A stretch of DNA of 64,000 nucleotides from Pseudomonas sp. UBA5706 (GTDB taxonomy: Bacteria; Pseudomonadota; Gammaproteobacteria; Pseudomonadales; Pseudomonadaceae), in NCBI RefSeq assembly GCF_002419965.1, contig NZ_DIHC01000034.1, positions 1 to 64,000 on the forward strand, written 5' to 3'. How positions within the stretch are numbered: position 1 is the first letter of the stretch; each line of letters begins with the position of its first letter. The notes beneath the pieces are model-generated. The model worked only from the letters and a program-made list of their open reading frames with translations. It made no database searches and had not been told where the DNA came from. This document shows positions 8,126 to 16,140 of this stretch, one piece after another. The position numbers and the translations under genes are program-made.

Positions 8126-8758
8126 ATGTTGCCCCGCGCCGAACAGAAACAGCAGACTCGCCACGCCCTGCTCGATGCAGCCAGGGGTCTGATGGAGAGT
8201 GGCCGCGGTTTTGGCAGCCTGAGCCTGCGAGAAGTGGCGAAGACGGCCGGCATCGTACCCACGGGCTTCTATCGCCACTTCGACGACATGGACCACCTCG
8301 GTCTGGCGCTGGTCAGTGAAGTCGGCCAGACCTTCCGTGAAACCATCCGCCTGGTAAGGCGCAACGAAAACACCAACGGCGGGATCATCGATGCATCGGT
8401 GCGGATCTTTCTGGATGTGGTGGCGGCCAACCGCTCGCAGTTTCTGTTCCTGGCTCGCGAGCAATACGGCGGTTCGCTGAAGGTGCGTCAGGCGTTGGGG
8501 GCGCTGCGCGAAGCGATCATCGCCGACCTTGCGACGGACTTGGCGTCGATGTCGAAATTTCATCACCTGAACACCGATGACCTGTCGGTGATGGCGGACC
8601 TGGTGGTCAAAAGTGTGTTTGCCATGCTGCCTGAACTCATTGACCCACCGCCGGTGACTCTGGCAGAGCACCTTACCCCGCGTGCCAAGATTACCCAGCA
8701 ACTGCGCTTCATCTTCATCGGCGCCAAGCGCTGGCAGGGGCTTGGGAGCATCGAATAA
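8126..8758 (+). CDS. desT: TetR-family regulator DesT of unsaturated fatty acid synthesis
   Basis: A 210-residue TetR-family repressor. An N-terminal helix-turn-helix (residues about 10-56, S-L-S-L-R-E-V-A-K-T-A-G-I-V-P-x-G-F-Y-R-H-F) precedes an all-helical ligand domain. It matches P. aeruginosa DesT as I remember it, including E-Q-K-Q-Q-T-R-H-A-L, N-R-S-Q-F-L-F-L-A-R-E-Q-Y-G-G-S and P-E-L-I-D-P-P. DesT senses the saturated/unsaturated acyl-CoA ratio and controls the desCB desaturase operon and fabAB. In P. aeruginosa desT sits between desCB and ureE; here ureE is next but desCB is absent from the upstream side. An upstream in-frame extension exists, but the family starts at this ATG. Confidence 0.85.
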   Translation: MLPRAEQKQQTRHALLDAARGLMESGRGFGSLSLREVAKTAGIVPTGFYRHFDDMDHLGLALVSEVGQTFRETIRLVRRNENTNGGIIDASVRIFLDVVAANRSQFLFLAREQYGGSLKVRQALGALREAIIADLATDLASMSKFHHLNTDDLSVMADLVVKSVFAMLPELIDPPPVTLAEHLTPRAKITQQLRFIFIGAKRWQGLGSIE

Positions 8759-8946
8759 CGCTCTAAGTCCCGCGTGCATCGGGCCACACGGAACGCTGCA
8801 GGGCCCAGGTAACTGGAAGGCACGCCGGATTAAAGCGTTCGGAATCGGTGCAGCAACAGTGTGCGCGCACCATAAAAGAGCACGCCAACGCCCTGCTATA
8901 AATCACATCACCGCGCTCACCGGCTAATTCCTGACTAAGCTGTCAT

Positions 8947-8963
8947 TTGGCAAGCCACTTGCT
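8947..8963 (+). promoter_or_regulatory. Probable sigma-54 (RpoN) promoter of ureEFG
   Basis: The 17-mer TTGGCAAGCCACTTGCT matches the -24/-12 consensus YTGGCACGRNNNTTGCW at 12 of 14 specified positions, including GG and GC at the right spacing. It lies about 37 bases before the ureE start. GGTGCA and GCACCA half-sites about 80-100 bases upstream (8847 and 8867) could bind NtrC. Urease genes are commonly under nitrogen control, which fits. Confidence 0.6.
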
Positions 8964-8999
8964 CTGGCTTACGCATCGCACATTGCTGGAAGTTTTCCG

Positions 9000-9500
9000 A
9001 TGCTGGTGATTCATCAACGTATCGAACCTCAGGCCGCATGGACCGCCGAGCTGCATTTGAATTTCGAGGCGCGCAGCAAGAGTCGCCTGCGCTGCTTCAG
9101 CGCCGCAGGCGAAGACGTGGGCCTGTTTCTGGAACGCGGGCAGCCACCGCTGCGCGACGGGGATTTTCTCAAGGCTGAAGATGGCCGGATCGTGCGCGTC
9201 TGTGCCCGCCCCGAACAACTGATGCACGTCACCTGCAGCAACGCCTTCGAATTGACTCGCGCCGCCTATCACTTGGGTAACCGCCACGTCGCGCTGCAAG
9301 TCGGCGACGGCTGGCTGCGCCTGCTCGACGATTACGTGCTCAAGGCCATGCTCGATCAACTGGGCGCGACTACCGAATCCATTGAAGCGCCATTCCAGCC
9401 GGAACATGGCGCCTATGGTGGCGGCCATCATCACTCCCGCGCCGGAGAAGAGGACTTCAATTACGCACCGCGCATTCATCAATTCGGCGTGCGCACATGA
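9000..9500 (+). CDS. ureE: Urease accessory nickel metallochaperone UreE
   Basis: A 166-residue UreE, which delivers nickel to the UreABC-UreDFG apo-complex. The N-terminal peptide-binding domain (residues 1-70, with R-S-K-S-R-L-R-C) is followed by the metal-binding domain with the conserved G-N-R-H motif (about residues 94-97). The flexible C-terminal tail carries an HHH cluster plus a further H, shorter than the poly-His tails of Klebsiella UreE. It overlaps ureF by the four bases ATGA, indicating translational coupling. No urease structural genes (ureABC) or ureD lie in this window, as in P. aeruginosa where they are elsewhere. Confidence 0.95.
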   Translation: MLVIHQRIEPQAAWTAELHLNFEARSKSRLRCFSAAGEDVGLFLERGQPPLRDGDFLKAEDGRIVRVCARPEQLMHVTCSNAFELTRAAYHLGNRHVALQVGDGWLRLLDDYVLKAMLDQLGATTESIEAPFQPEHGAYGGGHHHSRAGEEDFNYAPRIHQFGVRT

Positions 9501-10171
9501 ACAAGGCCTGGGCGCTGCTGCGTCTGGCCAGCCCGCAATTGCCCATCGGCGGCTACAGCTATTCGCAGGGTCTGGAGATGGCCGTGGAGCAGTCCATCGT
9601 CAGCGATCCACCCAGCGCCGCTCGCTGGATCGGTGACCAACTGTTGCTCAACCTCGCACGCTTCGAAGCGCCCTTGTTGCTGGCCCATTGCACGGCGGCT
9701 GCCGAAGACGATTGGGCAACCTTGCACCGATTGAGCGACCAACACCGCGCCAGTCGGGAAACCCGCGAGTTGCATCTGGAAAGTCGGCAAATGGGTTACT
9801 CGTTGCAGCAGTTGCTCTACGGGTTGCCCGAACTGGATCAGGCGGCACGTGACTGTCTGCAACAGGTCGAGCAACCGCATCTTGCGCTCGGGTGGGCGCT
9901 GGCGGCCCGCGCCTGGCAAATCGAGCCACAGGATGCCCTGGCCGCCTGGCTCTGGAGCTGGCTGGAAAACCAACTGGCGGTGTTGATGAAAACCCTGCCG
10001 TTGGGTCAACAGGCCGCGCAACGGCTGACCAGCGAGCTGACACCGCTGCTGCAGAACGCGCAGCAGCATGCCACCGGGCTTGACCCCGAATACATTGGCA
10101 GTGCCCCGTTCGGCCTGGCGCTGGCGAGCATGGCCCACGAGCGTCAGTACAGCCGCCTGTTTCGCTCCTGA
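9497..10171 (+). CDS. ureF: Urease accessory protein UreF
   Basis: A 224-residue all-helical UreF. With UreD and UreG it forms the activation complex that gates GTP-dependent nickel insertion. It begins with the typical L-L-R-L-A-S-P-Q-L-P-I-G-G-Y-S-Y-S-Q-G-L-E block at residues 5-25 and ends with a family-like arrangement of small residues and Arg. The ATG lies inside the last codons of ureE. The gap to ureG is 65 bases with its own AACGGAGA ribosome-binding site. Length is normal for the family and nothing is missing. Confidence 0.95.
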   Translation: MNKAWALLRLASPQLPIGGYSYSQGLEMAVEQSIVSDPPSAARWIGDQLLLNLARFEAPLLLAHCTAAAEDDWATLHRLSDQHRASRETRELHLESRQMGYSLQQLLYGLPELDQAARDCLQQVEQPHLALGWALAARAWQIEPQDALAAWLWSWLENQLAVLMKTLPLGQQAAQRLTSELTPLLQNAQQHATGLDPEYIGSAPFGLALASMAHERQYSRLFRS

Positions 10172-10236
10172 CTGCTTGCGCCGCATTACCTAGCACTGCA
10201 ACACGAACCGCATAAGAAGATAACGGAGAGCATTTC

Positions 10237-10851
10237 ATGAACAGCCAACCTTTGCGCGTCGGCATCGGCGGCCCGGTCGGGTCCGGCAAGACCGCCCTGA
10301 CGCTTGCCCTGTGCCTGGCGCTGCGCGATCGCTACAACCTCGCCGTGGTGACCAATGACATCTATACCCGCGAAGACGCTGATTTTCTGGTGCGCAATGA
10401 GGCCCTGGCGCCCGAGCGCATCATTGGCGTGGAAACCGGCGGCTGCCCGCACACGGCGATTCGCGAGGACGCCTCGATCAACCTCGAAGCCGTGGACCAG
10501 TTGAATCGTCGATTTGCAGGGCTTGACCTGATCATCGTTGAGTCGGGCGGTGACAACCTTTCCGCGACGTTCAGCCCTGAGCTGTCGGACCTGACGATTT
10601 ACGTGATCGACGTTTCGGCAGGCGACAAGCTGCCACGCAAGGGCGGTCCGGGTATCTGCAAATCCGATCTGCTGGTGATCAACAAGATCGACCTGGCACC
10701 GCTGGTGGGTGCGTCGCTGGAGATGATGGACCGCGACACCCGGAAGATGCGTGGCGACAAGCCGTTCGTATTCAGCAACCAGAAGACCGGACATGGCCTC
10801 ACGGACATCGTCGCCTTCATCGAACGCCAGGGTCTGCTGACCGCCGCCTGA
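10237..10851 (+). CDS. ureG: Urease accessory GTPase UreG
   Basis: A 204-residue SIMIBI-class GTPase that powers nickel delivery during urease maturation. The P-loop GPVGSGKT is at residues 12-19, the Cys70-Pro71-His72 nickel-binding motif is in GGCPHTAIRED, and the G4 motif NKID is near residue 149. All family hallmarks are intact. It is the third gene of ureEFG, followed 25 bases later by the HupE/UreJ permease, so the four probably form one nitrogen-responsive transcript from the sigma-54 promoter at 8947. Confidence 0.97.
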   Translation: MNSQPLRVGIGGPVGSGKTALTLALCLALRDRYNLAVVTNDIYTREDADFLVRNEALAPERIIGVETGGCPHTAIREDASINLEAVDQLNRRFAGLDLIIVESGGDNLSATFSPELSDLTIYVIDVSAGDKLPRKGGPGICKSDLLVINKIDLAPLVGASLEMMDRDTRKMRGDKPFVFSNQKTGHGLTDIVAFIERQGLLTAA

Positions 10852-10876
10852 TTTCATTTACTAAGGAAGACCATTG

Positions 10877-11464
10877 ATGAAGTGCAAAAAAAATTTGGGC
10901 AAACACGTCTTTGGCGCGCTGGCGCTGTTGCTGGTTCCGGCGCTCGCCTTCGCCCACCCTGGCCACGATGAAAGCGGGCTAATGGCGGGTATCAGCCACC
11001 CATTGGGCGGCGTCGATCACCTGCTGGCGATGATTGCCGTCGGCTTGTGGGCGGCGCAGCAGAAAGGCGCAGCGCGCTGGGCCCTGCCTTGTACATTCGT
11101 CGCCGCCATGCTGATCGGCGGGCTGCTGGGCTTCGAAGGACTGGAACTGCCGGCGCTGGAAAGCGGCATTGCGGCCTCGGTGTTCGCACTGGGTCTGGCC
11201 GTGGCGCTGGCTGTGCGGCCGCCGCTGTTCGTGGCAGTCGCTGCGACTGCGTTGTTCGCGATTTTTCACGGCGTGGCGCACGGGCTGGAACTGCCTGAGA
11301 TGTCCAGCCCCTGGGGTTACGCACTGGGCTTCATCGGCGCCACCGCTGCCCTGCACGCTGCCGGTTATGCCGTCGTGCGTTTGCTGCCAGCGGCGGCTGC
11401 ACCGGTTGTACGGATTGCCGGAGCGATGTCAGCTGCTACCGGCGTGTGGTTGTTCGCGGGCTGA
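10877..11464 (+). CDS. HupE/UreJ family nickel-type permease
   Basis: A 195-residue membrane protein with a signal-like N-terminus ending ALAFA, then the HPGHDESGLMAGISHPLGGVDHLLAM motif characteristic of HupE/UreJ, whose histidines are thought to bind nickel. Six or so hydrophobic helices follow, one with a FHGVAHGLELP motif. It sits directly behind ureG, supporting a role in nickel uptake for urease. The ATG at 10877 is preferred over a TTG three bases earlier because the AAGGAAG ribosome-binding site is then seven bases away. Confidence 0.9.
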   Translation: MKCKKNLGKHVFGALALLLVPALAFAHPGHDESGLMAGISHPLGGVDHLLAMIAVGLWAAQQKGAARWALPCTFVAAMLIGGLLGFEGLELPALESGIAASVFALGLAVALAVRPPLFVAVAATALFAIFHGVAHGLELPEMSSPWGYALGFIGATAALHAAGYAVVRLLPAAAAPVVRIAGAMSAATGVWLFAG

Positions 11465-11798
11465 ACAACGACTCGAATTCCGCTTGCCTCGTGCCTCTGT
11501 GGTCTCAACAGCGTTCGCGCCTCTTTGGCCCGACGCAATCCCCGTGGGAGACGCCGGAGGTTACGACGGCAGCGAAGCCATCATTCAGATTACTCAGCAC
11601 CGGCTGACCCACCGCATTCTCCACTGTCGCACAGCTCCAGAAGCCCACAGGTTCAGCAGTGTTCTCACCTACACAGGCTCGCGGCGTTTGTATCTGTACA
11701 GGTCGGCATTTCATCCAATGCAGATGTGCTCCTGACTCAACATCCCCGCCTCCTGCTACCATGTCGCGCCATTTGCCCCATTGCTGCGACGACATCCG
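11465..11798. other. Intergenic stretch after the urease accessory genes
   Basis: These 334 bases carry no convincing gene. At about 11520-11585 there is a segment, GGAGACGCCGGAGGTTACGA and flanks, resembling dispersed intergenic repeats of pseudomonads. The 3' half should carry the promoter of the epimerase gene. I see no RNA gene or clear terminator. Confidence 0.4.
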
Positions 11799-12935
11799 AT
11801 GCCTGACGCTTCTCTCAACGCCGCCAAGTCCCAAATGTCCGCCGTGTTCTCCACTGTGGAGCATCACTTCATGACGGTGATCGTGCCGCTTTGGCAGGGG
11901 CCTGGCTGGAATGCCGAGATGGCGTTGCCTTACGAGGCGCTGGACGCGCAGCACCAGCCACTGGCGCCGCAGCGTTATCGGGCCATGGCGTGTGCGCGGC
12001 AGCTGTTCCTGTTCTCCAGCCTGATGGGCCACCCGTGCGTTCCGGATGCGCAGGTACGTGCGTCTGCGCTGTTCCGCTCGCTGCAACGGCATTTCCACGA
12101 TGCCGAGCACGGCGGGTGGTTTTACAGCATTGATCCACAGGGTGCCCCGCTCGACCGGCGCAAGGATCTCTACACTCACGCCTTTATCATCTTCGCTTGC
12201 GCGCATTACTGGGCGAAGGTGCGTGAGCCGCTGGTGGAATCGGTACTCAACGCTGCTCTGAACGTCGTGGCCGAGCGATTTGCCGATGGCGACGGTCTCT
12301 ATGAGGCCGTGCTGAACGAAGACTGGTCATCGCTCGATGCCGGGCCGCTGCAAAACCCGCTCATGCACCTGGCTGAGGCTTTTCTGGCGACACTGCAAGT
12401 GCGCGAAGACGCCAACACCCTGACAGCCCTGGATGCTCTGGTAGAAGCCATGCAGCGGCGCTTTGTCGATGTCGAACACGGGGTGATGCTGGAGAAGCCG
12501 CTCGGCGCGGTGGATAACTGGTCCGAGCCGGGGCATCAGTTCGAGTGGTTCTATTTGCTGGAATCCTCAGAACACCTGCGCGACACGCCCCTGCATCGCT
12601 CGCTGACCCGCGCTTTCGCCCGCGCACAGGCTCAGGGGGTCGATGCGGTCGGCGGCGCAGTGGTCGCGATGCTGGAGGTGGATGGTTCGGTGAAAGACGG
12701 CACTCAGCGCATCTGGGCGCAGGCTGAATACCTGCGCGCGTTGACCCTGCGTCCTGACAATCAGGCAACGTTGGCCTGTCAGTTGAACGCGCTGCGGCAG
12801 CGCTTTCTGCATCCGCTTGGCTGGCACGAATGCCTGGACGGCGAGGGCCACATCAGCCGCAGCGACATGCCCTCGACCACGCCTTATCACCTGGCGACCT
12901 GCTATATCGGGCTGGCGGAGTATTTTAAGGCCTGA
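11799..12935 (+). CDS. AGE-family sugar epimerase/isomerase
   Basis: A 378-residue (alpha/alpha)6-barrel protein of the N-acylglucosamine 2-epimerase family, which also contains cellobiose 2-epimerases and YihS-type mannose/aldose-ketose isomerases. Diagnostic stretches are R-x-M-A-C-A-R-Q-L-F at the N-terminus, K-D-L-Y-T-H-A-F in the middle, the catalytic-His segment P-G-H-Q-F-E-W-F-Y-L-L at about residues 244-254, and a C-terminal P-Y-H-L-A-T-C-Y-I-G-L. The ATG at 11799 starts MPDASLN; its ribosome-binding site is weak. Length suggests a mannose or aldose-ketose isomerase rather than a GlcNAc epimerase, but that is inference. Confidence 0.82.
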   Translation: MPDASLNAAKSQMSAVFSTVEHHFMTVIVPLWQGPGWNAEMALPYEALDAQHQPLAPQRYRAMACARQLFLFSSLMGHPCVPDAQVRASALFRSLQRHFHDAEHGGWFYSIDPQGAPLDRRKDLYTHAFIIFACAHYWAKVREPLVESVLNAALNVVAERFADGDGLYEAVLNEDWSSLDAGPLQNPLMHLAEAFLATLQVREDANTLTALDALVEAMQRRFVDVEHGVMLEKPLGAVDNWSEPGHQFEWFYLLESSEHLRDTPLHRSLTRAFARAQAQGVDAVGGAVVAMLEVDGSVKDGTQRIWAQAEYLRALTLRPDNQATLACQLNALRQRFLHPLGWHECLDGEGHISRSDMPSTTPYHLATCYIGLAEYFKA

Positions 12936-12939
12936 CCCA

Positions 12940-13002
12940 AACAGGCTGGAGCCAGCAAGCCGGCTCCTGCAGTCATGCGCCACGCTGCAACGCCAGCCTG
13001 TT
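12940..13002. terminator. Nested palindrome between convergent genes
   Basis: The outer perfect repeat AACAGGCTGG/CCAGCCTGTT (12940-12949 and 12993-13002) encloses GGAGCC/GGCTCC (12948-12953 and 12962-12967). It separates the epimerase and dehydrogenase genes, which converge, and overlaps the dehydrogenase stop codon. A terminator or transcript-end barrier is plausible; there is no clear T-run. Confidence 0.45.
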
Positions 13003-13774
13003 ACTTGGCCTCCCCACGCGAACGATCAATCGAGAAGCCTGCCCAGGTCTGGCTCACTGGCATCAGTTCCAGATTGTTTACATTGACGTGGGCTGGCGTG
13101 TTCATGATCCAGAAGATGGTTTCGGCAATGTCCTGCGGCTGGATCGGTTCGGCACCGGCGTAGGTCGCGTCGTACTTGGCCTGGTCGCCACCGAAACGCA
13201 CCATTGAGAACTCGCTCTCGCACAGGCCCGGCTCAAGGTTGGTCACGCGTACGCCGGTGCCGACCAGATCATTACGCAGGTTCAGCGAGAACTGTCCGAC
13301 AAACGCTTTAGTGCCGCCATACACATTACCGCCCGGGTACGGATAATTGCCCGCTACCGACCCCAGATTGACGATGCTGGCCCCGCGACCGTAGGCGATC
13401 AGACGAGACAGCAGCGTACGGGTAGTGTAGACCAGCCCTTTGACGTTGGTGTCGATCATGGTGTCCCAGTCATCCAGATCGCATTTGGGCGCAGGGTCGA
13501 TACCCAAGGCCAGACCTGCGTTGTTGATCAGGCCGCGAATCTTCGCGAACTCGGCCGGCAGACCTTCGACGGCTTTCTCCACGGCCACGCGATCGCGCAC
13601 ATCCAGCGTCAAGGTATGAACCTTGGTCTGCTTCGACAATTCGGTGCTCAGGGCCTGCAGGCGATCCTCACGACGCCCGGTCAGCACCAGCGACCAGCCC
13701 GCCTCTGCAAAGCGTCGCGCGCAGGCTTCGCCAAACCCGGAAGTGGCACCGGTAATGAACACGGTAGAAGTCAT
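13001..13774 (-). CDS. YdfG-like short-chain dehydrogenase (NADP-dependent 3-hydroxy acid type)
   Basis: A 257-residue classical SDR. It has the Rossmann motif T-G-A-T-S-G-F-G (residues 8-15), N-N-A-G (84-87), catalytic Ser139 and Tyr152-x-x-x-Lys156 in Y-G-G-T-K. The sequence V-F-I-T-G-A-T-S-G-F-G-E-A and L-T-G-R-R-E-D-R-L-Q-A-L match YdfG, an NADP-linked 3-hydroxy acid/serine/malonic-semialdehyde dehydrogenase. The Arg-Arg after beta-2 supports NADP preference. The ATG has an AGGAG ribosome-binding site. It faces the epimerase gene end to end. Confidence 0.87.
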   Translation of the reverse strand: MTSTVFITGATSGFGEACARRFAEAGWSLVLTGRREDRLQALSTELSKQTKVHTLTLDVRDRVAVEKAVEGLPAEFAKIRGLINNAGLALGIDPAPKCDLDDWDTMIDTNVKGLVYTTRTLLSRLIAYGRGASIVNLGSVAGNYPYPGGNVYGGTKAFVGQFSLNLRNDLVGTGVRVTNLEPGLCESEFSMVRFGGDQAKYDATYAGAEPIQPQDIAETIFWIMNTPAHVNVNNLELMPVSQTWAGFSIDRSRGEAK

Positions 13775-13993
13775 GTGGTTCTCCTGACTGGATACGGGCT
13801 TATGAATAAGCGTGGATTAACGCAAATGTCTTGCGTGTAGGAAAGTTCTGGAGAATGCCCGCGCCAATGGCTATGGATCAAGCCCAAGGCGAATAATCGT
13901 CCTACTACGCGCTCACCCTGGCCAAACTGATCAAAAAACATACAGCGCGATCAACGCCATATGCCCCGTGGCCTGGACGCAGTTTTGCCCACG

Positions 13994-14478
13994 TTATCCA
14001 CAGTCAGGCCCACAAAAACCGGGGGCAACCTTGAAACGTGCAAGCCACGTCATACGGGGCCTGTGGGCACATCACCTACCGATTTCTCTTGACCCGCGCC
14101 CGCGTATCTGTACATAAATCAACGACGCATCCCGTCGACAGACAGGATCCAGCTGACAAGCCTAGAGATGGCGCTACCTGCGGCGGTCTTTCCAAGGGTT
14201 GCACACAGAGTTATCCACAGGCGTGCGCACATCGTTAGCTGTATAAAAAACCAGCTAAGCAAGCGTTGACAACTCGCCTCAAAATACCTTTCGAACCCAC
14301 TGATCAATAATTAACCACCGCGCTACACACCACGTATAACGAGGCCTGTAGCCAACTGCCACCAACTTATTCACAGCCACTTCCACAGTAATTCTGAACA
14401 AGTCAAAACAGTGACAAAACAACCATTTGCAGCGGCTATATGTCGCGCTTTAACAGCTGTTCAAAATTGTTTTCCACA
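13994..14478 (+). promoter_or_regulatory. Cluster of DnaA-box-like 9-mers
   Basis: All on the plus strand are TTATCCACA at 13994-14002, TTATCCACA at 14211-14219, TTATTCACA at 14368-14376 and the weaker TTTTCCACA at 14470-14478. The first two equal the strongest E. coli DnaA box. A cluster of this kind in a gene-free region may titrate or recharge DnaA. It is not oriC: no dnaA, rpmH or gidA genes are present. Confidence 0.45.
14239..14254. promoter_or_regulatory. LexA-like box
   Basis: CTGTATAAAAAACCAG fits CTG-N10-CAG and differs from CTGT-N8-ACAG at one position. No open reading frame of note begins within 400 bases in either direction except the dehydrogenase gene (start at 13774), so the target, if real, could be an untranslated RNA. 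Confidence 0.35.
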
Positions 14479-14490
14479 ATTTCAATCCTG

Positions 14491-14526
14491 AAAAAAAATG
14501 CCCCGTGTGCGATCCACCGGGGCATT
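14491..14526 (-). terminator. Intrinsic terminator of the liv operon
   Basis: AATGCCCCG/CGGGGCATT (14497-14505 and 14518-14526), read on the minus strand, is followed by eight T. It lies 26 bases after the livF stop. Confidence 0.9.
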
Positions 14527-14551
14527 GTTTTTGGGATTGCTGGTGAAGGCG

Positions 14552-15268
14552 TCAATGCCCGCCAAGATAAGCGTTTCTGACCTCTTCGTTGCTCAGTAAC
14601 TCCTGGCCCGTGCCTGTCAGTCGAATCTCGCCATTGACCATTACATAGGCCCGATCCGACAGCTTCAGCGCGTGGTTGGCGTTCTGCTCGACCAGAAAGA
14701 TCGTCATCCCGGTCTTCGCCAGTTCGCGCAGTGTGGAGAAGATCTGTTTAACGATGATCGGCGCCAGGCCCAGGCTCGGTTCATCCAGCAGCAGCAACTT
14801 GGGCCGGCTCATCAACGCACGGGCGATGGCCAGCATCTGTTGCTCGCCGCCGGACATGGTCATCGCCCGCTGGTTACGCCGCTCCTTGAGCCGCGGAAAC
14901 AACTCGAACATGCGCTGCATGTCTTCGCTGGCGTACTTATCCCCAATCGGGATCGTGCCCATCATCAGGTTCTCTTCTACAGACATGTCGGGGAACACGC
15001 GTCGGCCTTCAGGCGATTGAGCAATGCCGTTGGACGCAATGTAGTGCGACGACTTTTGGGTGATGTCCGTGCCCTGGTAGATAATCTGCCCGCTGGCGGC
15101 ACGCGGCTGGCCAAAGATCGACATCAGCAGCGTGGATTTACCCGCGCCATTGGAACCGATCAGGCTGACGGTTTCGCCTTCGTCGATATGCATCGAGACT
15201 TTTTTCAGGGCCTGAATCGGCCCGTAATACACATCGATCTCTTTGAGTTCGAGGATCGGCTTATTCAT
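14552..15268 (-). CDS. livF: Branched-chain amino acid ABC transporter ATPase LivF
   Basis: A 238-residue ABC ATPase. Walker A GSNGAGKST is at 38-46, signature MSGGEQQM at 138-145 and Walker B LLLLDEP at 158-164, followed by the switch His in F-L-V-E-Q-N-A-N-H. The short length and VYYGPIQAL N-terminus are typical of LivF/BraG, which pairs with LivG to drive high-affinity uptake of leucine, isoleucine, valine and some other amino acids. It overlaps livG by four bases and is the last gene of the operon, ending just before the terminator. Confidence 0.95.
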   Translation of the reverse strand: MNKPILELKEIDVYYGPIQALKKVSMHIDEGETVSLIGSNGAGKSTLLMSIFGQPRAASGQIIYQGTDITQKSSHYIASNGIAQSPEGRRVFPDMSVEENLMMGTIPIGDKYASEDMQRMFELFPRLKERRNQRAMTMSGGEQQMLAIARALMSRPKLLLLDEPSLGLAPIIVKQIFSTLRELAKTGMTIFLVEQNANHALKLSDRAYVMVNGEIRLTGTGQELLSNEEVRNAYLGGH

Positions 15269-16140
15269 ACCAGCTCCTCTTCATCAGCACCCAGATACGC
15301 CGCGATCACCTTCGGATCGTTACGGATCTGCTCCGGCTTGCCTTTGGCAATGACGTTGCCGTGGTCAAGCACGACGATGTCGTCGGAAATCCCCATGACC
15401 ATGCCCATGTCGTGCTCGATCAGCACGATGGTCATGTCATGGTCGTCGCGCAGGTGACGGATCATGCTGCTTAGCGCTTCGGTTTCCTGGGGGTTCAGGC
15501 CGGCCGCCGGTTCGTCCAGGCAGATCACCTGCGGGCGGGTGCACATGGCCCGGGCAATCTCCAGACGCCGTTGCTGGCCGTAGGAAAGCTCACCGGCCAA
15601 GCGGTTGGCACAGTCCACCAGGTCCACCACTTCCAGCCAATAGAACGCCGTGTTCATGGCGTCATCTTCGGCCTTGCGGTAACCCTTGGTGTTGAGGATC
15701 CCGGCAATCATGTTGCGATTGACCCACATGTGCTGAGCCACCAGCAGGTTCTCGACGACCGACATTTCCTTGAACAGCCGAATATTCTGGAAAGTGCGCG
15801 CCAGCCCTGCGCGGTTCACCAGGTGCGTGCCGCCGAACATCTTGTAGAACAGGCGGCTGCCGAAACGCTTGGGCGAGGCGAAATCGCTGGCGCGGAACTG
15901 CTCACCGAGCAGCTGGATCACGTTGGTTTTCTTGCCCCGCGCATTCAGCTCGATGCGCCCGCCAGTGGCTTTGTAAAAGCCGGTCAGGCAGTTGAACACT
16001 GTGGTCTTGCCTGCGCCATTAGGGCCGATCAAGGCGAAGATCGAGTTACGACGTACCTGCAAGCTCACGTCGCTGAGGGCCTTGATGCCACCGAAGTGCA
16101 TCATCAGGTTCTCCACGGATAGAACGATTTCGTCGCTCAT
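15265..16140 (-). CDS. livG: Branched-chain amino acid ABC transporter ATPase LivG
   Basis: A 291-residue ABC ATPase with Walker A GPNGAGKT (39-46), signature LSYGQQ and Walker B VICLDEP followed by A-A-G-L-N-P. A family-typical insertion between Walker A and the signature (about residues 60-115) makes it longer than LivF. The start at 16140 overlaps the livM stop codon in an ATGA junction; an open frame continues upstream but lies inside livM. Together with LivF it forms the ATPase heterodimer. Confidence 0.95.
   Translation of the reverse strand: MSDEIVLSVENLMMHFGGIKALSDVSLQVRRNSIFALIGPNGAGKTTVFNCLTGFYKATGGRIELNARGKKTNVIQLLGEQFRASDFASPKRFGSRLFYKMFGGTHLVNRAGLARTFQNIRLFKEMSVVENLLVAQHMWVNRNMIAGILNTKGYRKAEDDAMNTAFYWLEVVDLVDCANRLAGELSYGQQRRLEIARAMCTRPQVICLDEPAAGLNPQETEALSSMIRHLRDDHDMTIVLIEHDMGMVMGISDDIVVLDHGNVIAKGKPEQIRNDPKVIAAYLGADEEELV

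Larger units (their letters stand above)
13775..14551. other. 777-base gene-free AT-rich region
   Basis: Between the divergently oriented ends of the dehydrogenase gene (start at 13774) and the liv operon (end at 14552) I find no credible protein gene. The region is relatively AT-rich and contains DnaA-box-like 9-mers, a LexA-like 16-mer at 14239, and the liv terminator at its right end. Small open frames here have neither ribosome-binding sites nor Pseudomonas codon bias. A small RNA is possible but cannot be seen directly. Confidence 0.55.

Noticed and set aside
14038..14307. Small ORFs in the DnaA-box region
   Set aside because: They use TTG or similar starts without ribosome-binding sites, cross regulatory-looking DNA and have no family resemblance.
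13775..14551. Chromosomal replication origin
   Set aside because: DnaA boxes are present but oriC neighbours (dnaA, dnaN, rpmH, gidA) are absent and there is no obvious AT-rich 13-mer unwinding array.
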